Assembly: GCF_018294505.1 (NCBI RefSeq)
Contig: NC_057801.1
Coordinates: forward strand, 197,536,538-197,600,537
Direction: 5' to 3'
Source of the DNA: Triticum aestivum
Taxonomy: Eukaryota > Streptophyta > Magnoliopsida > Poales > Poaceae
DNA: 64,000 nt
The notes beneath the pieces are model-generated. The model was not told the DNA's origin. It did not search any database and saw only the letters and a program-made list of their open reading frames with translations. The position numbers were made by a program, and so were the translations under genes. Shown piece by piece: positions 1 to 8,828 of the stretch (position 1 is the first letter of the stretch; each line of letters begins with the position of its first letter).

Positions 1-8
1 CGCCTCGA

Positions 9-117
9 TACCCCGACACGACACCACCGACACCCCGACCCCCGACACGACACCCCGAGACCCCTACACAGCACCCCGACCCTGACACGACACCCTCAAG
101 ACCCGGACCCCCGACAC
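9..117. repeat. GC-rich short tandem array (CCGACACGACACC-like)
   Basis: Degenerate 13-20 bp units built from CCCCGACACGACACC are repeated about six times. Such arrays are common just inside CACTA subterminal regions. No coding potential is apparent. Confidence 0.6.
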
Positions 118-379
118 CTCTCGAAAAAAGTGCTCTTCCACTGGTATGCGTCTACGCTATACAAATGGTTTTAAACCCCTTTCCACGACGACATTCAGAA
201 CCGTCGCCTAGTGAGTGTGGGCAATTAGGGGGTCCTTCGCACACGACCCAGAAACCGTCGGGGATATGCCCTCCTGGCACAAACGCTTGGCAAAATGAGG
301 TCGTGTGCGACCAGCGAGCGAGCAAATACGGTTATACGTACAGTAGTGCTAAAAAAATACAATTATACAGGAGAAATCA

Positions 380-620
380 TTTCCGGTCGTAAGTTCATGC
401 CACACTGTCTGTCCCAGCAAAATGTTTTCGTTTGTACATACATCCCACACAGTCGCTGCAAGGAAAACGTTTCCGTTCATAGGTACATCACACACAATTT
501 TCCCCGTTAAGTTGTTTGTGATGGCCTTCCCATCACACACAATATTTGAAAATTTATTGTTTGTGTTATTGAATGCATCACACACGGTGTGTAGAAGAAA
601 CTGTGTGTGTTGCCTTAGGT
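380..620. repeat. Subterminal CACACA/TGTGTG motif cluster of element X
   Basis: Motifs such as CATCCCACACAGTCGC, CATCACACACAATTTT and their complements (TTGTGTGTGATGGC) recur every 40-60 bp in both orientations. In CACTA elements such short repeats near the ends are where the element's DNA-binding protein docks; that role is inferred here from family knowledge. Related motifs recur at 56080-56115 on the right side of X (CATCTCACACGG, AACTGTGTGGGATC). Confidence 0.55.
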
Positions 621-867
621 CATTGTCCACGATATTGTCTCAATAACCGTTTGCAATAGCAGAAACAAATTAGCAGGCTAATTCCCCTATTATTAATAAT
701 CCATTTATTAATATAATTGACATTCATATTAAACACATAATATATTTCATTCCCATATTAAGGAGGCATGATTTCATAATTGAAATACATCAGAGTACAA
801 CATGATATAGCTTAAGCATTTAGCTACCCCATTCACGTGCATCATCTAGAACCTTTCAAAATTAGCA

Positions 868-1119
868 TCATAGACGGTACATAGACAGATGCATCTCATC
901 GGGAAAACTGCTGAAGCGGAAGGCGAATATTGAGCATTCATTGATGTTGAAGGTCATTGCAACTTTAGGCCAGTGCCTGTGGATGATTGACCGTCCATCC
1001 TTCATCCTCTTCAGGAACACTTCAATATTGAACCGTGGGTGTTGTATGAAAACCTTCCTCGCCTCCTGTCCATACAGATGGTTTGAGAGGTAATCATCAA
1101 TGAACTGTTTTGGAAAGGC
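868..1119 (-). CDS. B3 DNA-binding-domain-like terminal exon inside transposon X
   Basis: An open 83-codon segment on the minus strand starts right after a good splice acceptor (TTTTCAG, ending at 1120) and ends with a stop at 868. It resembles plant B3 domains: an FPKQFIDDYL start, a central LKRMKDGRSI stretch, then an HWPKVAMTFNINE stretch followed by a hydrophobic FAFRF core, matching the W-x-x-F...GD-x-C-x-F layout of the family. No upstream exon was found in the 100-250 bp to its right. It could be a captured host exon or the last exon of an element-encoded gene. B3 proteins bind DNA in the nucleus; whether this one is expressed cannot be told. Similarity is judged by eye. Confidence 0.4.
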   Translation of the reverse strand, partial: AFPKQFIDDYLSNHLYGQEARKVFIQHPRFNIEVFLKRMKDGRSIIHRHWPKVAMTFNINECSIFAFRFSSFPDEMHLSMYRL

Positions 1120-1268
1120 CTGAAAACAAGGATGTGCATAAATATCTTCTCTATATTGGAAATGGGGCAAAGGAATAAAAAGACAAGGTATAATAGTATA
1201 CACTAACAGAATGCAGCCACCACAATTGAACATCGCATTGCAGAATTGAACCAAGCAGTTAACTAAAC
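1120..1268. other. Possible intron sequence left of the 247-bp repeat
   Basis: AT-rich sequence upstream (on the minus strand) of the B3-like exon. Apart from the acceptor at 1120-1126 nothing coding was recognised. Confidence 0.3.
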
Positions 1269-1515
1269 ACCACAACAAATGAACCAACTGTTAACGGAGC
1301 ACCATATTGCACAAAAATAATAGACTCCTAACAGAAGACCAGACAGTTCTCCAACCAAGCATGCTTAACAACTTGGAAATATAGCAATTGTATTTGTTTA
1401 TCATGTATTTAGTACAGCCAAATTCGATTTATTTCTAACATGGTACATAATAACAGAATCCAGCCACAACAACTGAACATCGCATTGTAGAATTGAACCA
1501 AGAAGTTAACTAAAC
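1269..1515. repeat. 247-bp tandem repeat of X, unit 1
   Basis: The unit begins ACCACAACAAATGAACC and ends with GAAGTTAACTAAAC. A second unit (54647-54894) and a partial third (from 54895) follow on the far side of element Y. The unit carries GTTAACTAAACACC/GTTAACTGAGCACC motifs twice. Y inserted exactly at the junction between units 1 and 2. Confidence 0.8.
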
Positions 1516-1518
1516 ACC
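1516..1518. repeat. Left target-site duplication of element Y (ACC)
   Basis: ACC directly precedes CACTACAAAA at 1519 and is repeated at 54647-54649 directly after the other end. Three-base duplications are the rule for CACTA transposons. Confidence 0.85.
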
Positions 1519-1740
1519 CACTACAAAAAAAAGACACATCCGTGACATTTTGGGCCGAATGAAATTTTTTTCTGTCATACATACGACACTTCTATGACGA
1601 TAATTGTGACAAAACCCTGTATCATCATAGATGTGGTGGGCTCCTACTTCTATGACAAAAAATCATGACAGAAAATGGGCGTTTCGTCCTGGACGAGCCG
1701 GAGACGCAGCTGCATGACATTCTTTGGGCCGTCCCTGACG
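1519..1740. repeat. Left terminus and subterminal region of Y
   Basis: The CACTAC end is followed by short motifs in both orientations: TCTATGACGATAATTGTG, CTTCTATGAC, CATGACAGAAAATG. The same motif family is at 54440-54620. These are the expected binding sites of a CACTA-encoded DNA-binding protein (family knowledge; not shown here). Confidence 0.75.
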
Positions 1741-2090
1741 GAAAAAACCGTGGTAGAAGCGAGGGGGAGGAAAATTTCGGGGAGTTGCCTGTTACGGTGG
1801 GAGGTCGGGGGCCGAGCGATGTGTGTTTCTCTCGTACACGTACGCGCGTGTGTGTGAGGCGTTGGCTCTAACTGAACCCGAGCGAGGTGTTGGGCTCTAA
1901 CTGAAGCCGAGCGATTACACTGCAGGCTATGCGTTACTAAACCCAAGCGATCGATCGATGGCTATTAATTGAACCCGATGGAGGGATTCCTTCGCTACTG
2001 CTGCTAACTGAAGCCGATTGATTTGATGAACAGTGAGTGTTGCGGTTGGGGGGACGGGTTGGATGAATAGTGAGCGGTAGTGTTGCCTCT
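1741..2090. other. 5' internal region of Y with AACTGAA(C/G)CCGAGCGA motif copies
   Basis: Noncoding GC-rich stretch in which TAACTGAACCCGAGCGA-like words occur several times (1868, 1896, 1935, 1963, 2006). No gene recognised. Confidence 0.5.
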
Positions 2091-2360
2091 GGATGAACAG
2101 GACCCCGTGGTGTGGAGGGCTGGATGAACAGTAGACGGTGGAGGGGTGGCCGTGGAGGGGTGGTTCAACAGGACCCCGTGGTGTGGAGGGCTGGATGAAC
2201 AGTAGAGGGTGGAGGGTTGGATGAACAGTAGACGGTGGAGGGGTGGTTGAATAGTAGCCGGTGGAGTAGCGCGCGGAAGAGGCTAGATGAACAGGAGACC
2301 GTGGAGGCTGGAGAAGGTCGACGGTAGGCCGTGGAGGCTGGAGGAGGTCGACGGTGGAGA
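2091..2360. repeat. GGTGGAG-rich minisatellite of Y (left of gap)
   Basis: Units of the form GGATGAACAGTAGACGGTGG, alternating with CAACAGGACCCCGTGGTG, repeat at 30-60 bp spacing. The array runs into the assembly gap at 2361. Open frames across it are repeat artefacts. Confidence 0.7.
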
Positions 2361-2726
2361 NNNNNNNNNNNNNNNNNNNNNNNNNNNNNNNNNNNNNNNN
2401 NNNNNNNNNNNNNNNNNNNNNNNNNNNNNNNNNNNNNNNNNNNNNNNNNNNNNNNNNNNNNNNNNNNNNNNNNNNNNNNNNNNNNNNNNNNNNNNNNNNN
2501 NNNNNNNNNNNNNNNNNNNNNNNNNNNNNNNNNNNNNNNNNNNNNNNNNNNNNNNNNNNNNNNNNNNNNNNNNNNNNNNNNNNNNNNNNNNNNNNNNNNN
2601 NNNNNNNNNNNNNNNNNNNNNNNNNNNNNNNNNNNNNNNNNNNNNNNNNNNNNNNNNNNNNNNNNNNNNNNNNNNNNNNNNNNNNNNNNNNNNNNNNNNN
2701 NNNNNNNNNNNNNNNNNNNNNNNNNN
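2361..2726. other. Assembly gap (366 N)
   Basis: Run of N within a tandem array. The true length is unknown and the array may be collapsed. Confidence 0.99.
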
Positions 2727-3000
2727 AATACAAGTCCGTTTTGTCCGTTTTGCGGTACGCCACACCCCTCCTGATTAACAGGACCCCCGTTTCGACCATA
2801 GGAGGTCCATTTCCTCCGTTTTGCAGTACGCCACACCCTTCCCGATCAACAGGACCCCCGTTTCGACCGTAGGAGGTCCGTTTCCTCCGTTTTGCGGTAC
2901 GCCACACCCCTCCCGATCAACAGGACCCCGTTCCAGTCGTAGGAGGTCCATTTCCTCCGTTCTACGGTACGCCAGGCCCTGTTTTCATCGCTTGTTCCGT
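2727..3000. repeat. 71-bp tandem array of Y
   Basis: Four units at 71-bp spacing, marked by GGTACGCCACACCC at about 2753, 2824, 2895 and 2966 and by GTAGGAGGTCC. Such arrays are typical of the 5' side of Caspar-like elements. Confidence 0.8.
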
Positions 3001-3300
3001 CCAAGCCCTCCCGATGAACACGATCACGCATTCCGTTCCGACCCAGCCAGTTGGCTCCCCATGAACACGACGACGACGCTGTTTCTCGGTTCCGACCCAG
3101 CCATGTACGTATCCGCGAGTAGGCGTTCGAGACCCTGCCCGTATGTATGTACATGGTCATATTTTCTTTCTTGCACCCTCGCCGTTCTACGTACGTGTAC
3201 ATGCTACGTGCAGGCCTCTACTACAACATATACGCGCCTCTACATCGACCAGTATGTATGTACACGTTCGCGACCAGAATGACAACACTACCTACGCTTC
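3001..3300. other. Noncoding Y sequence with CGACCCAGCCA duplication
   Basis: Contains two diverged copies of a GATGAACACGA...TTCCGACCCAGCCA segment (3010-3050 and 3058-3103) and CATGTACGTA-type words. No gene recognised. Confidence 0.4.
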
Positions 3301-3995
3301 GACCAGGTGGGTCCCGACAGTCAGGCACTTCCTTGCCTGCGAAGATGTAGCTGGTGGGTCCCAGCAGTCAGGGGGGCGAATCGTTTTGTTTTTTTTACCT
3401 GGACGCACTTTCTTGTGTGCAAAGATGTAGTTGGTGGGTCCCAGCAGTCGGGGGAGCGATTCGTTTTTTNNNNNNNNNNNNNNNNNNNNNNNNNNNNNNN
3501 NNNNNNNNNNNNNNNNNNNNNNNNNNNNNNNNNNNNNNNNNNNNNNNNNNNNNNNNNNNNNNNNNNNNNNNNNNNNNNNNNNNNNNNNNNNNNNNNNNNN
3601 NNNNNNNNNNNNNNNNNNNNNNNNNNNNNNNNNNNNNNNNNNNNNNNNNNNNNNNNNNNNNNNNNNNNNNNNNNNNNNNNNNNNNNNNNNNNNNNNNNNN
3701 NNNNNNNNNNNNNNNNNNNNNNNNNNNNNNNNNNNNNNNNNNNNNNNNNNNNNNNNNNNNNNNNNNNNNGAAGATGTAGCTGGTGGGTCCGAGGTGTCAG
3801 GGGGCGAATCGTTTTTTTTTGCCCGGACGCACTTCCTTGCATGTGAAGGTGCGGCTGGTGGGTCCCAGCAGTCAGGGGGAAACGGTTTTTTGCGAAATCC
3901 GGTGACCCGTCCGATGGGTCCCCGCTGTCAGGTGGAGGAATAATTATTTTCCGCGTAATAAGGCGGCACTTCCTTTCTGCGGCAATGGACCCAGC
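3300..3995. repeat. GATGTAGCTGGTGGGTCCC tandem array (interrupted by gap)
   Basis: Units of ~75 bp contain GAAGATGTAGCTGGTGGGTC, then CAGTCAGGGGGCGAATCG, then a T-run and GACGCACTTCCTTGC. Copies start near 3340, 3415 and 3770, and a degenerate one follows. The gap at 3470-3769 lies inside the array. Confidence 0.75.
3470..3769. other. Assembly gap (300 N)
   Basis: Run of N inside the ~75-bp tandem array; unit number is therefore unknown. Confidence 0.99.
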
Positions 3996-5840
3996 TGTCA
4001 GCCTCTCCACATACAGTCCACGTCTGATGGAAGTCGTTCCTTGACCACGTTGACCACGCCACGCCAAGAGAACCAGGGCGATGGATGATGGTGAGGCCTA
4101 GGAAGGGGAGGACAGGGAGCCAGGGAAGATGCAGTAGTGGAAGCCCGCACGGAGAGGAGTACAAGGGTTCACTGGTTCGGCTGCGATGTGAGGCTGCCGT
4201 CGCCGCAGGGCCTGGCCAGCGATGGGAATAGTAGGGGGTGGTGAGGCCTCCGCGGCAGCACATCCGGCCACGGGAACCAGGAGCATGCGGCACGACCGGC
4301 GCTGTTTTGGGCGGCTGGAGCAAGAAGACCAGAGGTTGAAAAAGCACTACGGCCGTTGGATGGACATCGTACAGTCACTGGAGCTAGAATCGTTTATATT
4401 GACTAAGTTGACAAAGCCCTCCGTCCCCGTCAACTTAGTAGGCCCACAAGTCAGCCTCCCACAAAAGTGGATCCCAGCTAGCAGGGGGTATTCATTTTTT
4501 AGTGCGTAATAAGGAGGCACTTCTAGTGGGTCCGAGCTGACAGCAGGGGGAACATTTTTTTCGCGAAATACGGTGGCCCGTCGGGTGGGTCCCAGCAGTC
4601 AGGGGCAAACATTTTTTTGCAAAATACTGGTGGCCTGTCCGGTGGGTCCCTGCTGTGAGGTGGAGGAATAATTTTTTTCGCGTAATAAGGAGGCACTTCC
4701 TTGCGGCTGCCGTGGACCCAACTGTCAGCCTCTTCACGTACAGTATTCTTCCGATGGAATTCGGTCGTTGACCACATTGACCATGCCGCGCCGAGAGCAG
4801 GTCGGCAGTGGACGACGGCGAGGCCTAGGAAGGGGACGACGCGGAGCCAGGGAAGACGCGGCAGTGGATGCCCACGCGGAGAGGAGTACTAGGGTTCACT
4901 GGTTCGGCTGCGCTACCGTCGCCGCAGAATAACAGGGGGTGTGGGTGAGTGGAGTGGAGGGATGGCCGGGCCAGCGGTGGGAGTAGTATGGAGGCGGTGA
5001 GGCCTCCGCGGCAGCACAGCCGGCCACGGGAGGTAGGAGCAGGCGGCACGACCGGCGCTTCTTTGGGCGGCTGGAGAAAGAACACCAGAGGTTGAAGAAG
5101 CACTACGGCCGTTGGATGGACATCGTACGGTCAGTCGAGCTAGAATCCTGCATATTGACTAAGTTTATAAAGCCATTTGTCCCCGTCAACTTAGTAGGCC
5201 CCGTCAACTTAGTGGACATCGTATGGGGAGTATTCTTTTTTTGGGCGTAATAAGGAGGCACTTCCTTGCGTGCGAAGATATAGCTGGTGGGTCCGAGCTG
5301 TCAGCGGCGGTAACATTTTTTTCATGAAATACAGAGGCCCTTTCGGTGGGTCCCAAATGTCAGGTGGAGGAATCATTATTTTGCGCGTAATAAGGAGGCA
5401 TTTCCTTGCGTGCGTCCGTGGACCCAGCTGTCAACCTCTCCACGTACAGTCCACTTCAGATGCATGTCGGTCGTTGACCACGTTGACCACGCCACGCCGA
5501 GAGCACCAGGGCAGTGGATGATGGCGAGGCCTACGAAGGGAACGACACGGAGGTAGGGAAGACTCGGCAGTTGTTTCCCATGCGAAGGGGAGTACGACTG
5601 TACGAGGGTTTACTGGTTTATCTGCCGTCGCCGGAGAATAACAGCAAGTGTGGGACTGTGGGTGAGTAGAGGGATGGGTAGGCCCGCGATGGGAGTATGG
5701 TGGGGCGGTGAGGCCTGCGCGGCAGCATAGTCGGCCGCGGGGAAGAGGTAGCAGGCAGTCCCGCCGGCGCTTGTTTGAGCGGCTGCAGCAGGAAGAGAAG
5801 AGGTTGAAGAAGCACGACGGCCGTTGATTGGACATCCAAC
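3996..5840. repeat. Three ~0.72-kb tandem units of Y
   Basis: Large units begin at about 4003, 4729 and 5436 with CCTCTCCACGTACAGT followed by GTTGACCACGTTGACCACGCC. Each continues with GGCGAGGCCTAGGAAGGG, GGTTCACTGGTTCGGCTG, GGTGAGGCCTCCGCGGCAGCA and GGTTGAAGAAGCAC. They are well diverged, so the amplification is old. A fourth, degenerate start is at about 6913. No credible coding frame is shared by the three units. Confidence 0.8.
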
Positions 5841-6480
5841 AGTATACAGGCCATCTGTGGAAAGCCTCAAATCTGTGGAAAACAGCATACAACCCATCTA
5901 CCATTATTTCAAATAGTTTACAGCCCATTTGCTAATTCTTATGGGGTTTTTTGGAGCCCATATTCTTTTTGTTAGCATTACAACCCATATTGTGGCCACG
6001 GTTAAAAAATTGTACGAAATTTTGCATATGTCGATGCGGTCTGAACTTTTTTTAATCCCGAAATTTCGAGTCACATTTAGACTAATTTTAAAAATAAATG
6101 TATATCAATATAAAATCCAATAAATTGTCCACGCACAAAAACCAATGCAATTTAAAATCTCGAAATGAAAAAAAGATATTTGAAACTAATTGCCGTTTTG
6201 ATGTGTTTTAAAAATGTACAACCCATTTCTTATTACTGACAGGCCATTTTCTCGGCCAGCCGAATGAAGCTCTCCTCATCTTGAAAGATTTGCAGCCCAA
6301 CAGGCCTCATAAAGCGACTTACTTCACAAATCAGAAAAAAAAACTGGGCTAGCCATTTTCAGAAAGAAAAAAAACTATTGGGCTGGTCTGTGGTAAACAT
6401 AAAAGAAAAGGTTGTCTAGACAGGCCAGAGTGTCCCGCACAGCCCAGTTGACACCCTGCTTCTATCTCAAAAACAAATTA
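5841..6480. other. Noncoding Y sequence, ACAGCCCAT-rich
   Basis: AT-rich sequence with recurring (T)ACA(A/G)CCCAT words (5874, 5890, 5920, 5970, 6218 and so on). No gene, RNA or element end recognised. Confidence 0.4.
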
Positions 6481-6702
6481 GATAAATGCCACTCCAATTA
6501 TGCCGATTCATAAAAATGCCACTGCAATTTCCAAACTTTGAAAAATGCCACTGCAATTTTTGCAAACTTTGAAAAACGCCACTGCAGTTTGCAAACTTTG
6601 AAAAATGCCACTCCAGACTTCGAAAAATGCCACTAGAAATGGCATGAAATGGCATTTTTCAAAGCTTGGAAATTGCAGTGGCATTTCTCAGAGGCATTTA
6701 TC
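6481..6702. mobile_element. Foldback MITE-like element with internal 30-bp repeats
   Basis: The ends are inverted: GATAAATGCC at 6481-6490 and GGCATTTATC at 6693-6702. AAATTA flanks both sides (6475-6480 and 6703-6708), as expected for a target duplication. Inside, AAAAATGCCACTGCAATTT...AAACTTTG units of ~30 bp repeat about four times. The right arm (6648-6690) is the near-perfect complement of one unit, so the whole folds into a long hairpin. The superfamily is not clear from a 6-bp duplication. Confidence 0.6.
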
Positions 6703-6708
6703 AAATTA

Positions 6709-7211
6709 ACCCAAAAACAAAAATAAATGGGCGAGCTGCTGGGTCCCTGGTGTCAGCCGCCCATTGTGCAATTCTCTCATTTATTGACTACGTTGACAAT
6801 GGCATGGGACCCAGATGTCATAAATCCACTAGGAGGAGCCGTTTTTCTATTGGCTTGAAATAAGGAGGCACTTGCTTGTGTACTGCCATGACCTTGGTGG
6901 GTCCCTACTGTCATCCTCTCCACGTACAATCATCTCTTGATTGTGTACGCGTCAACTTGCTAGGCCCACAAGTCAGCCTCTAAACCCGTGGAGGTCAAAT
7001 ACAACCCATTTAAAAAAAATAACAGCCCATTCCATACGTTCAAACGGAAAGTTCAACATTCAGAGCAAAGTAACAGGTCTGATCCACATATAGAGTACTG
7101 AACTTCCACGTTGACAACCATCATAGCCAAGTTAACTATCTACTTCCGCTAGACAAGTACTAACTTACTCTTAGCTAACTAGACGATGCCCGCCGCCATC
7201 TGTGGTACATG
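6709..7211. other. Noncoding Y sequence with degenerate array remnant
   Basis: Holds a fourth weak copy of the CCTCTCCACGTACA unit start (6913) and GTGGGTCCC words. No gene recognised up to the minus-strand gene remnant ending at 7212. Confidence 0.4.
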
Positions 7212-7693
7212 CTAAACGCCGGCACCGGCGTCCTGCGCCTCGCCTCGGACTTGCCAGAGGTGCGATAGGGCGTGTTGCTCGCGCGCGTTGGCCCTTTCCA
7301 TGCCAGCGTGGTCCACCGAAGCTTTGGCTTCCAAGCGGGAAACCCACTTGACGAGCTGGTAGTAAAAATTGGCATCGTGAACGCGTGCGTGCCCGATAGC
7401 CTCCAGGGCTATTTGCCGGGCGTCGGCCTCCATGTAGTCGGCCCAGTTGCAGGCGCTCTGCTCGCAACTCAGAGAAAATCGGCGATACGCTGCTCCTCCG
7501 CCAGGCGGTCGCGCTCCAACAACTCCTGCTCCTCCGCCATGCGGTCGCGCTCCAACAACTCCTCGATCTGCGCATTGCCATCTAAAGACAGATAGAATGC
7601 CTCCTCCCTCCGTCTGCCTTCCGGTGAAAAACCAAACACTAGTTCCGACGGTGACCGCCTCCGGCGTCGCCTACCGCGGACGGGCGGGGGCAT
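7212..7693 (-). pseudogene. Broken gene of unknown family, coiled-coil-rich
   Basis: The minus strand opens at an ATG at 7693 with a Pro/Arg-rich start (MPPPVRGRRRRRRSPSEL), then charged residues with a duplicated ELLERDR(M/L)AEEQ module at about residues 45-66, a likely coiled coil. The frame stops near 7465, but another frame resumes at once with CEQSACNWADYMEADARQ and runs to a stop at 7212, through QLVKWVSRLEAKASVD. The simplest reading is one short reading-frame shift near 7463-7470 in a ~155-residue protein. The family is not recognised. It lies between the 5' arrays of Y and the gene cargo, so it may be element-encoded or captured. The coding GC is high compared with its surroundings. 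Confidence 0.45.
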
Positions 7694-8260
7694 GGCACAC
7701 GTGGCGAGCGACTTCGGGCCGGTGGGGGCTTATGAGGATATGGCGAGTTGGGTCACGGTGGCATCGGAGAAGGCCGGGAAACAGTACTTATGGGGGGAAG
7801 GTAGCGCGACGGTCATCGGAATTCAATGCATAATGGCTTAGCGCGCCAGCTTGCCGTGGAAAACTAGGCAAACCGAAATTATAATTGTGTCGTCCCATCC
7901 CGTCTGGGTCGCATGCCGGCATGGCAGTCAAACGAGTGCACTCGAATCATCTCCCTCCTTGTCAATAATGATTTCACGGATTTAAAAAGCCCGCAACAAT
8001 TAAAGCATATCTTTTTTCGCATCAGTTAGCTGCCTTAATTACGGCCGGCTGCCTGCAGGCACTCAGAATCGCTTGCAGGCAGTATACGAAGTAGCATGCA
8101 ACGAGTCGCAGCCGAGGGCACGCATGCAGCCACTTAAATCACTGGAATTAATTAGGCTTAAACTTATGCATGCCGTTAATTATTGCCATGCCTTGGTCTT
8201 GCTGCTTTGCTCACGAGACTAATAAACTCGGACGGAGGGAGCACCTTGGTTGGTGAGAGG
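7694..8260. other. Possible promoter side of the 7.2-7.7 kb remnant; otherwise empty
   Basis: No frame or RNA recognised. Near 8229 is GGACGGAGGGAG, one lone Stowaway-type end without a visible partner. Confidence 0.3.
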
Positions 8261-8520
8261 TTTGAATTAAGCCCTGCAAACCGAAAAGGAGGTACTAGTA
8301 CGTGCGTGATCCGCTATTTATTCATGTAGGATCGAGTAGGTCGTTTCTTGAATTGATCCCTGCAAACCGGAAAGGAGGTAGTACGCGCGTGATCCGCTAT
8401 TTATCATGTAGGATCGATAGTGTAGCTTGTCAGTTTCTTCAGAGGTAGGCATTTTTATCCATGCAGGATCGATAGTGTACCTTGTCAGTTTCTTCAGAGG
8501 TATGCATTTTTTTTCAAAAA
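8261..8520. repeat. Two local tandem duplications
   Basis: A ~75-bp segment (CCCTGCAAACCGAAAAGGAGG...GATCCGCTATTTAT...CATGTAGGATCGA) occurs at 8272-8335 and 8358-8412. A ~57-bp segment (GATCGATAGTGTA.CTTGTCAGTTTCTTCAGAGGTA) occurs at 8412-8448 and 8468-8503. Noncoding. Confidence 0.7.
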
Positions 8521-8630
8521 ACTGCCACTTCGCATCTTATGTCGCAAATAAAGCTGCCAGGAGCACATTTGTAGGCTAGCTAGTGATCGATCAGTAACTT
8601 GTAAACACTGAGCGAACAGAAATAAGTAAC

Positions 8631-8828
8631 TGTTAATGCATCTCAATGATTCACAGATCATATACAAATATGTAGCTCCAAAAGCAAAGATCAGCCACTT
8701 TGGATCTTGCATCACAAGACTCACAACTAAAACTAACTAGTACGATACCCATACATAAGATCAACATGTTAATGCATCTCAATGATTCACAGATCATATA
8801 CAAATATGTAGCTCCAAAAGCAAAGATC
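8631..8828. repeat. Exact 62-bp direct repeat (8631-8692 and 8767-8828)
   Basis: Both copies start TGTTAATGCATCTCAATG and end AAAAGCAAAGATC, with no difference seen. They are separated by 74 bp. Exact identity points to a recent local duplication. Confidence 0.85.

Larger units (their letters stand above)
1..1518. mobile_element. Outer CACTA-like DNA transposon X, left part
   Basis: This is the left part of a transposon that resumes at 54650 once the insertion between 1519 and 54646 is removed. It contains a GC-rich short tandem array, then a series of TGTGTGATG-type motifs in both orientations as found in CACTA subterminal regions, then a minus-strand B3-like exon, then a ~247-bp tandem repeat whose next copies lie at 54647. 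The outer left terminus is not in the window, so the CACTA class rests on subterminal style and on the right-hand part, not on a seen TIR. Confidence 0.6.

Noticed and set aside
1927..2907. Long frames running through the N stretch (both strands)
   Set aside because: They exist only because unknown bases contain no stop; the surrounding sequence is a minisatellite.
3307..4067. Frames through the second N stretch
   Set aside because: Same reason; the flanks are ~75-bp tandem repeats.
2091..5840. CRISPR-like array
   Set aside because: Regular repeats exist, but the units are contiguous and diverged without unique spacers, in a plant transposon.
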